Source: an uncultured Planctomycetaceae bacterium
GTDB taxonomy: Bacteria; Planctomycetota; Planctomycetia; Pirellulales; UBA1268
Length of the DNA stretch: 64,000 bases
Assembly: GCA_903885565.1 (NCBI GenBank)
Contig: CAISJI010000098.1
Span: 1-64,000, forward strand
Direction of reading: 5' to 3'
The notes under the pieces were generated by a model that ran no database searches, had not been told where the DNA came from, and saw nothing but the letters and a program-made list of their open reading frames with translations. Below are positions 59,470 through 64,000 of the stretch, in pieces. The position numbers and the translations under genes are program-made. The stretch's first letter is position 1, and each line of letters begins with the position of its first letter.

Positions 59470-61077
59470 GTGCGGCGCATCGAGATCTACGACACCACCC
59501 TGCGGGACGGTTCTCAGGGGGAAGGAGTGAATTTTTCACTTGAAGACAAGCTCGCGATCACGCGCCGGCTCGACGAAGCGGGGATCGATTTCATCGAAGG
59601 GGGCTACCCGCTCTCCAATCCCAAGGATGCGCAGTATTTCGAGCGGGCCCGCGGCTTCAATCTCGCCCACTCGCGCGTCGTTGCCTTTGGGATGACGCGG
59701 CGGCGCGGCATGGCAGCCGGCGACGATCCCGGCATGAAGGCGCTCCTCGATGCCGGCACAACTGCGATCACGATCGTCGGCAAGACCTCCGCCTTTCATG
59801 TGGCGGAAGTGCTCGGCGTGAGCCGGGAAGAGAATCTGGCCATGATCGCCGACACGGTTGCCTATCTCACCGGCTGCGACCGCGAAATCTTTTACGATGC
59901 CGAGCACTTTTTCGACGGCTGGAAGCTCGATCCGGCGTACTCGCTCGAAACGCTCTTGGCAGCGGCGCAGGCGGGGGCAACCCGGATCGTGCTCTGCGAC
60001 ACCAACGGCGGCACGCTGCCGGGGGAAGTGGCGACGCTGGTTGCCGCGGCGATCGCGGGGCTGGCTGCGGCCGGCTGCCCCGTGCCGGTTGGCATTCATT
60101 GCCACAACGATTGCGATGTGGCCACTGCCAATTCGCTGGCGGGCGTGGCGGCGGGCGCCTCGCAGGTGCAGGGCACGATCAACGGCGTGGGGGAACGCTG
60201 CGGCAATGCCGATCTGATTGCCGTGATCGCCAATCTGGCGCTCAAGCTCCCCGACTACGCCCTGCTCGGCGCCGCCGGCACAACCCATCTCACGGAGTTG
60301 TCGCGGTTTGTCTACGAGACGGCCAACATGCTCTATCGGCCGGGCCAGCCATTTGTCGGCTCAAGCGCCTTCGCTCACAAGGGAGGGATGCATGTGCATG
60401 CGGTGGCCAAGGCGACCGAATCGTATGAGCACATCCATCCCGAGGCGGTGGGCAATTCCCGGCGGATCCTCGTCAGCGAGCTGTCGGGCCGGTCGAATAT
60501 CGCGGCGCTGGTCAAGCATCCCACGGTGAAGAACGATCGTGTGCTCCTCGATCAGGTGCTCGCCGAGGTCTGCCGGCTGGAAAATGAGGGGTGGCAGTTT
60601 GAGGCGGCCGATGCGTCGTTCGACCTGCTCGTGCAGCGCTTTGCCGGCACGTTTCAACCGGCGTTTGAAAAGCTCGCCTACAACGTGGCTGTGGAGAGCC
60701 GCGAGGAACAGGGGAGCAATGTGCGGACCGAGGCGACGGTGAAGCTGGTCGTCAATGGGGTGCAACGGCATGAGGTGGCCGAGGGGGATGGGCCGGTCAA
60801 CGCCCTTGATGCCGCTCTGCGGAAAGCCCTCGAGCCGGTTTTTCCGGCCCTGTCGAGGATGAATCTGCTCGATTACAAGGTGCGGGTGATCAATGCCCAG
60901 GAAGGAACTGCCGCTCGCGTGCGGGTGTCGATCGAGAGCACCGATGGCCAGCGGGTGTGGGGCACGGTGGGTGTGAGCGAGAATGTGATCGAGGCGAGCT
61001 GGCTGGCGCTTGCCGATTCGTTCCACTTCTTTTTGTTGAGCCAGCCGGAAAATCGGGGACGGGAGCCAATTTCCTGA
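59470..61077 (+). CDS. cimA: (R)-citramalate synthase
   Basis: 535 residues from GTG 59470, with GAGGAG 8-10 nt upstream. It condenses pyruvate and acetyl-CoA to citramalate, the threonine-independent entry to isoleucine. IEIYDTTLRDGSQGEGVNFS at residues 4-23 is the HMGL/LeuA active-site start; VGIHCHNDCDVATANSLAG (about 207-226) carries metal His residues; GVGERCGNADL follows. The C-terminal LeuA dimer/allosteric domain (about 390-520) is complete. The length fits long-form CimA rather than 2-isopropylmalate synthase. Confidence 0.9.
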   Translation: MRRIEIYDTTLRDGSQGEGVNFSLEDKLAITRRLDEAGIDFIEGGYPLSNPKDAQYFERARGFNLAHSRVVAFGMTRRRGMAAGDDPGMKALLDAGTTAITIVGKTSAFHVAEVLGVSREENLAMIADTVAYLTGCDREIFYDAEHFFDGWKLDPAYSLETLLAAAQAGATRIVLCDTNGGTLPGEVATLVAAAIAGLAAAGCPVPVGIHCHNDCDVATANSLAGVAAGASQVQGTINGVGERCGNADLIAVIANLALKLPDYALLGAAGTTHLTELSRFVYETANMLYRPGQPFVGSSAFAHKGGMHVHAVAKATESYEHIHPEAVGNSRRILVSELSGRSNIAALVKHPTVKNDRVLLDQVLAEVCRLENEGWQFEAADASFDLLVQRFAGTFQPAFEKLAYNVAVESREEQGSNVRTEATVKLVVNGVQRHEVAEGDGPVNALDAALRKALEPVFPALSRMNLLDYKVRVINAQEGTAARVRVSIESTDGQRVWGTVGVSENVIEASWLALADSFHFFLLSQPENRGREPIS

Positions 61078-61111
61078 CCGTTTCCTAGAAGTCGCTCCCG
61101 TCCCCGATTTT
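61049..61111 (+). terminator. 18-bp perfect hairpin spanning the cimA stop codon
   Basis: AAAATCGGGGACGGGAGC (61049-61066) and GCTCCCGTCCCCGATTTT (61094-61111) are exact reverse complements, with a 27-nt loop that contains the cimA TGA at 61075-61077. The stem ends in TTTT, as for an intrinsic terminator, but the first arm is inside the coding region. Confidence 0.7.
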
Positions 61112-61122
61112 CCCCGATTGAC

Positions 61123-61153
61123 TTCCCGTAAACACGGGAATACGCTTTCCCGT
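61123..61153 (+). promoter_or_regulatory. Operator-like repeats before the vapBC antitoxin
   Basis: TTCCCGT (61123-61129), ACGGGAA (61134-61140) and TTCCCGT (61147-61153) form two overlapping inverted repeats ending at the antitoxin ATG (61154). This is the usual arrangement for autorepression by a ribbon-helix-helix antitoxin/toxin complex. Confidence 0.65.
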
Positions 61154-61402
61154 ATGAAAACCACCGTCGATCTCCCGGACGAGCTGTTTATCGCTGCCAA
61201 GAAGCGGGCGGCCGAACTGCGCCAGCCATTGCGGGCACTCATCGAACGCGGACTGCGAGCTGAGATCGGTCGAACGACTGTTCAGGGGGATGGAGGGAAG
61301 CCGGTGACAATCCGTTGGGTGACCGTTCCCGGAGGAATCCCTGCCGGTGTCGATGTGGCTGATCGGTCCGCCATGCACGATTGGCTGCGGCAGCAGCGAT
61401 GA
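61154..61402 (+). CDS. vapB: Ribbon-helix-helix antitoxin (VapB-type)
   Basis: 82 residues, ATG 61154. MKTTVDLPDELFIAAKKRAA and LRALIERGLRAEI form a classic ribbon-helix-helix DNA-binding domain. The C-terminal part (IPAGVDVADRSAMHDWL) would bind the toxin. It overlaps vapC by 4 bp (ATGA). Operator-like repeats end at its start codon. Confidence 0.87.
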   Translation: MKTTVDLPDELFIAAKKRAAELRQPLRALIERGLRAEIGRTTVQGDGGKPVTIRWVTVPGGIPAGVDVADRSAMHDWLRQQR

Positions 61403-61827
61403 TCGCGATCGACACGAATCTGCTCATCTACGCGCATCGCTCCGGAACACCCGAGCACCACTCGGCTCGTTCCGCTATCGAGGCCGCCTGTGGTTCGTCT
61501 GGCGGGTGCGCCATCACCCTCCCCAGCATCGCCGAGTTTTTCAGCGTCGTCACGCATCCAGCGGCGAGCGGCCGGCCGTCATTGCCTGAGGATGCCGCCG
61601 CATTTTTGGCGGCGCTCGAAGAGGTGGGGGCCGTCATACTCCGCCCCGGCCCGGCCTTTTCTACGCGACTGGTCCAAACGGCCGCCGATCTTGCCGTGAA
61701 AGGCCCTCGTATTTTCGATCTCCAGATCGGCCTGTGTGCGCTTGATGGCGGAGCGACCGAACTTTGGACCCACGATGCCCACTTCGTGAAAATTCCCGGT
61801 TTGGTCATCCGCGATCCATTGCGGTGA
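61399..61827 (+). CDS. vapC: PIN-domain ribonuclease toxin VapC
   Basis: 142 residues, ATG 61399. IAIDTNLLIYAH holds Asp5, SIAEFFSVV holds Glu46, FDLQIGLCAL holds Asp107 and LWTHDAHF holds Asp126, the four acidic residues of an active PIN nuclease. VapC toxins cleave tRNA or rRNA. It is the only one of three toxin genes in the window that looks undamaged. Confidence 0.92.
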   Translation: MIAIDTNLLIYAHRSGTPEHHSARSAIEAACGSSGGCAITLPSIAEFFSVVTHPAASGRPSLPEDAAAFLAALEEVGAVILRPGPAFSTRLVQTAADLAVKGPRIFDLQIGLCALDGGATELWTHDAHFVKIPGLVIRDPLR

Positions 61828-61854
61828 ACTGTTAGGCGGTGCCGCCTGGCCAGG

Positions 61855-62313
61855 TCAGCCAGCCACGCTCATCATCCACACAGCGAGAATCGCCCGGATC
61901 GTCCAGAGGGCAGTGCGCAGCCAGTTTGATGCCACGAGTTTCGTCACCACCTCCGGCGGATGCCCTTCCCGCTCCAGCCGCGCATGCAGCGGCATCTGTA
62001 TGCCGGCGGTCGATCCCCAGATCACGAGGATCAGCCCCACGCCGACAATCGCCATCCCGCGGCCTATTGCGACTGGCGGCCAGGCTGCCAGGCAGAGAGC
62101 CGTAATCATCTCCATGAGCATCAGTGGAATCACAACCCAGGGGGTGCGGCGCTGGTTGTCGAGGGAATACTTTTGGGCCTGCTCCCCCTCGAGGTGCCGA
62201 AAGAGCGGGTAGTGCACCAGCTGCACAAACCAGATCAGGCCGCACATGCTCCCCGAAGCAATCGCCTGCAAGGCAAGGATCGAGGCTGAAAAAGCTGTGG
62301 AGTCGGGGGCCAT
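61855..62313 (-). CDS. Four-helix membrane protein
   Basis: 152 residues, ATG 62313. Four hydrophobic segments (ASILALQAIASGSMCGLIWF; VVIPLMLMEMITALCLAAW; MAIVGVGLILVIWGST; ALWTIRAILAVWMMS). LVHYPLF early and LVASNWLRTALW late are typical of small DUF1772-like integral membrane proteins, though I cannot confirm the family. It starts 3 bp after the stop of the next membrane gene, so the two form an operon. Confidence 0.65.
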   Translation of the reverse strand: MAPDSTAFSASILALQAIASGSMCGLIWFVQLVHYPLFRHLEGEQAQKYSLDNQRRTPWVVIPLMLMEMITALCLAAWPPVAIGRGMAIVGVGLILVIWGSTAGIQMPLHARLEREGHPPEVVTKLVASNWLRTALWTIRAILAVWMMSVAG

Positions 62314-62316
62314 CGA

Positions 62317-62766
62317 TCAGGTTCCGTTCCGGTCGGCTGCCGCTGGATGATGCGCCCGCCAGGCCTGCAGCAGCAACAGCCCAAACGGGATCCACCAGAC
62401 CAGATCATTCGTCGGCAGCGTCCAGCCAAACTCCACCGGCACCTCCCCCTTCCAGACCCCCGAGACATAGCCGAGCGGCCCAAAGATCTTGCCGAGGAAT
62501 CCCACCAGCACGATCGGCCAGTGGCGGATCGGATCGCGGGCCGCCGCCAGATAGCCGATGCCATAGACGCCGACGATCATCCCCACACACTGCCAGATGA
62601 AGGGATAGTTGGGGGGCTGCATGCCGGTGAGGTCGAAGAGCCAGCCGGGGTAAAGAACCGTCAGTGCGCCCCACAGCAGGTTGTAGATGCCGGCGGCGAC
62701 GAGCCACCAGGAGGTGCGTGGAGGGGCAGAAGCGGGCCGGCCGGATGGTGGGACTGGGTCTGTCAC
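62317..62766 (-). CDS. Small multi-helix membrane protein
   Basis: 149 residues from GTG 62766. About four hydrophobic helices (WWLVAAGIYNLLWGALTVLY; CVGMIVGVYGIGYLAAA; IVLVGFLGKIFGPLGYVSG; WWIPFGLLLLQAW). No known family recognised. Upstream partner of the four-helix protein at 61855-62313. Close pairing suggests a joint membrane role. Confidence 0.6.
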   Translation of the reverse strand: MTDPVPPSGRPASAPPRTSWWLVAAGIYNLLWGALTVLYPGWLFDLTGMQPPNYPFIWQCVGMIVGVYGIGYLAAARDPIRHWPIVLVGFLGKIFGPLGYVSGVWKGEVPVEFGWTLPTNDLVWWIPFGLLLLQAWRAHHPAAADRNGT

Positions 62767-62898
62767 AATGCGGGTTCCTTGGCAGAAAGGCTGGAGGTGA
62801 ACTCTAGCAAGCTGCGCCGTGGTGGCAAAATCTTTGAGCCGTCCGTGGCCCTGCGCGGAAATCGCTTCCGGCCGCGCTGATTGCGCGCGGGTTCCCCG

Positions 62899-63882
62899 TC
62901 AGTGTGTCTCCGGCTGCAGGCCGGCCAGCTCCGCCGTGGCGGCGAAATCTTTGAGGCCGGCGGTCGCCCCGCGGGCTGTCACACAGCAGGCGGCAGTCGC
63001 GGCGCCGAGCAGCCCCGCCTCGCGGGCCGGCAGGCCGCGGAGCCAGCCGGCCAGAAGGCCAGCCAGAAAGGCATCGCCGGCGCCCGTCGTATCGATCACC
63101 GAACCTGGCGCCGGCAGGCAGGGGATGTCGAGCCATTCGTCAGGGGCCGGAGAGAGGAGCGTGCCCCGGGTGCCGAGCTTGATCCCCAGCATTCCTGTCG
63201 CCCCCTGCTCTCGATAACACTCAATGATTCCGCGGGGGTCTTCGAGCCCCGTCTGATGGCTCGCCTCGAGCAGGCTCGGCACATAGATATCGACCAGCGG
63301 CAGGCAGGGGGCGATCTCGGCGAGTGTGCCGCCGTTCCCCCCGGTTTCCAGCGCCACCCGGCAGCCGGCGGAGCGGATCGCGGCCACCGCGCCTGCCAGC
63401 ACCGGCTCCAGCCCCGGCAGCAGCCCGACATAGCCGAGCAGCGCCAGCCGGGCAGTGGCGAAGTGGGGCCGCTGTTTGAGGATGAAGGGAAGATCGATCG
63501 CCTGCGGCGCCCCCACATGATGGGCAAAGCTGCGCTCGCCGCTGGGATCGATCAGCGCGGCGGTGGTGCTGGTGGCGAGCGTGGGATGGGTCTGCAGCGC
63601 GTCTGTGGCGAGTCCCTCAGCCTCCAGCCGCCGGCGAATCTCGGCCCCCCAGAGATCGTCCCCCACCAGGCTCGAGGCGGCCACGCGCATCCCCAGCCGC
63701 CGCAGGCCGGTGCCCGAATTGCAAACGATTCCCCCCAGCGCCAATTCGATCGGCTCGACGAGAAAAAGCCGGCCAGCCCCCAGCGGCTGCGTGAGCGGCA
63801 CCGGCCTTACCAGCATGTCGGCCACGCAGGTGCCGCAGACGATGCAATCGACGGGGAGTGAGGATGGGGCGGGAGTGGGCAT
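62899..63882 (-). CDS. PfkB/ribokinase family carbohydrate kinase
   Basis: 327 residues from ATG 63882. The N-terminal CIVCGTCVADMLVRPVPL, the substrate-side GGIVCNSGTGLRRLGMRV and the C-terminal anion-hole motif VIDTTGAGDAFLAGLLAGWL (about 255-275, catalytic Asp in GAGD) define the ribokinase fold. It phosphorylates a sugar or nucleoside with ATP; substrate unknown. The frame extends 30 codons upstream, but the family start matches 63882. Confidence 0.87.
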   Translation of the reverse strand: MPTPAPSSLPVDCIVCGTCVADMLVRPVPLTQPLGAGRLFLVEPIELALGGIVCNSGTGLRRLGMRVAASSLVGDDLWGAEIRRRLEAEGLATDALQTHPTLATSTTAALIDPSGERSFAHHVGAPQAIDLPFILKQRPHFATARLALLGYVGLLPGLEPVLAGAVAAIRSAGCRVALETGGNGGTLAEIAPCLPLVDIYVPSLLEASHQTGLEDPRGIIECYREQGATGMLGIKLGTRGTLLSPAPDEWLDIPCLPAPGSVIDTTGAGDAFLAGLLAGWLRGLPAREAGLLGAATAACCVTARGATAGLKDFAATAELAGLQPETH

Positions 63883-64000
63883 GAGCGGTGCCAAACGTGT
63901 GGGGAGTGCGCTGCATCGCGGGCTGCGATGGCCGTCAACCAAGATTGCGTTCCTGAAACTCGAAGACTCCACCGGGCGAACGAAACAACCGGCCCTATCG
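63883..64000. other. Window end, no supported gene
   Basis: 118 bp upstream of the PfkB gene. It may hold that gene's promoter. Nothing else is visible before the sequence ends. Confidence 0.4.

Overview
The window (about 63% GC by eye) is chromosomal DNA of a member of the Planctomycetota, most likely Pirellulales (inference). The gene families point there: a DUF1549/DUF1553 protein with a cytochrome c-like CxxCH motif paired with a Tat-exported DUF1501 protein, two sulfatases, a DUF1559 prepilin-like protein, an exported Ig-repeat protein with the planctomycete EPRLLLA signature, a transmembrane Ser/Thr kinase, and many secreted hydrolases. I see no rRNA, tRNA, phage, transposase or CRISPR.

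Layout. 1-1129: start of a giant extracellular protein with 102-residue Ig-like repeats of 306 bp. 1407-3736: methyltransferase, FAD oxidoreductase and a decayed type III polyketide synthase in one overlapping operon. 3964-7723: lipoprotein, secreted glycosidase-like protein, FIST sensor. 7810-9890: methionine salvage operon mtnB-mtnD-mtnC. 10138-17208: envelope genes (TPR-like protein, family 39-like glycosyltransferase, two related secreted hydrolases around a small lipoprotein, DUF1559 protein, small membrane protein). 17417-21525: a family 2 glycosyltransferase, then an unrecognised three-gene envelope operon (Cys-rich exported protein, membrane-anchored protein, DUF1573 protein). 21881-25905: cardiolipin synthase, Old Yellow Enzyme homologue, divergent DapA-family lyase. 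26613-32473: esterase, class III aminotransferase, methylmalonate-semialdehyde dehydrogenase, sugar isomerase. 32578-41644: Fe-S metallochaperone-like protein, EEP hydrolase, hemL, Ser/Thr kinase, MmgE/PrpD, truB, OprB porin. 42008-45720: two toxin-antitoxin loci with broken toxins, a CoA-transferase and a small membrane protein. 45968-53845: two sulfatases divergent from the DUF1549/DUF1553-DUF1501 pair. 54090-63882: EamA transporter, ftsK, an ion channel, cimA, an apparently intact vapBC pair, two small membrane proteins and a PfkB sugar kinase.

The strongest unexplained signal is between genes. Three dispersed repeat families (called R1, R2 and R3 here) fill many of the larger gaps. R1 is a multi-hairpin element whose first hairpin keeps an 11-nt loop while its arms change in compensated pairs, and it carries several DnaA-box-like 9-mers. 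R2 (nine copies of 70-105 bp) sits at gene 3' ends. R3 (two copies) is bounded by inverted repeats. The second theme is gene decay: the polyketide synthase has lost its catalytic middle, one VapC has a single amber codon and one RelE/ParE-like toxin has a frameshift, while their operon partners look intact.
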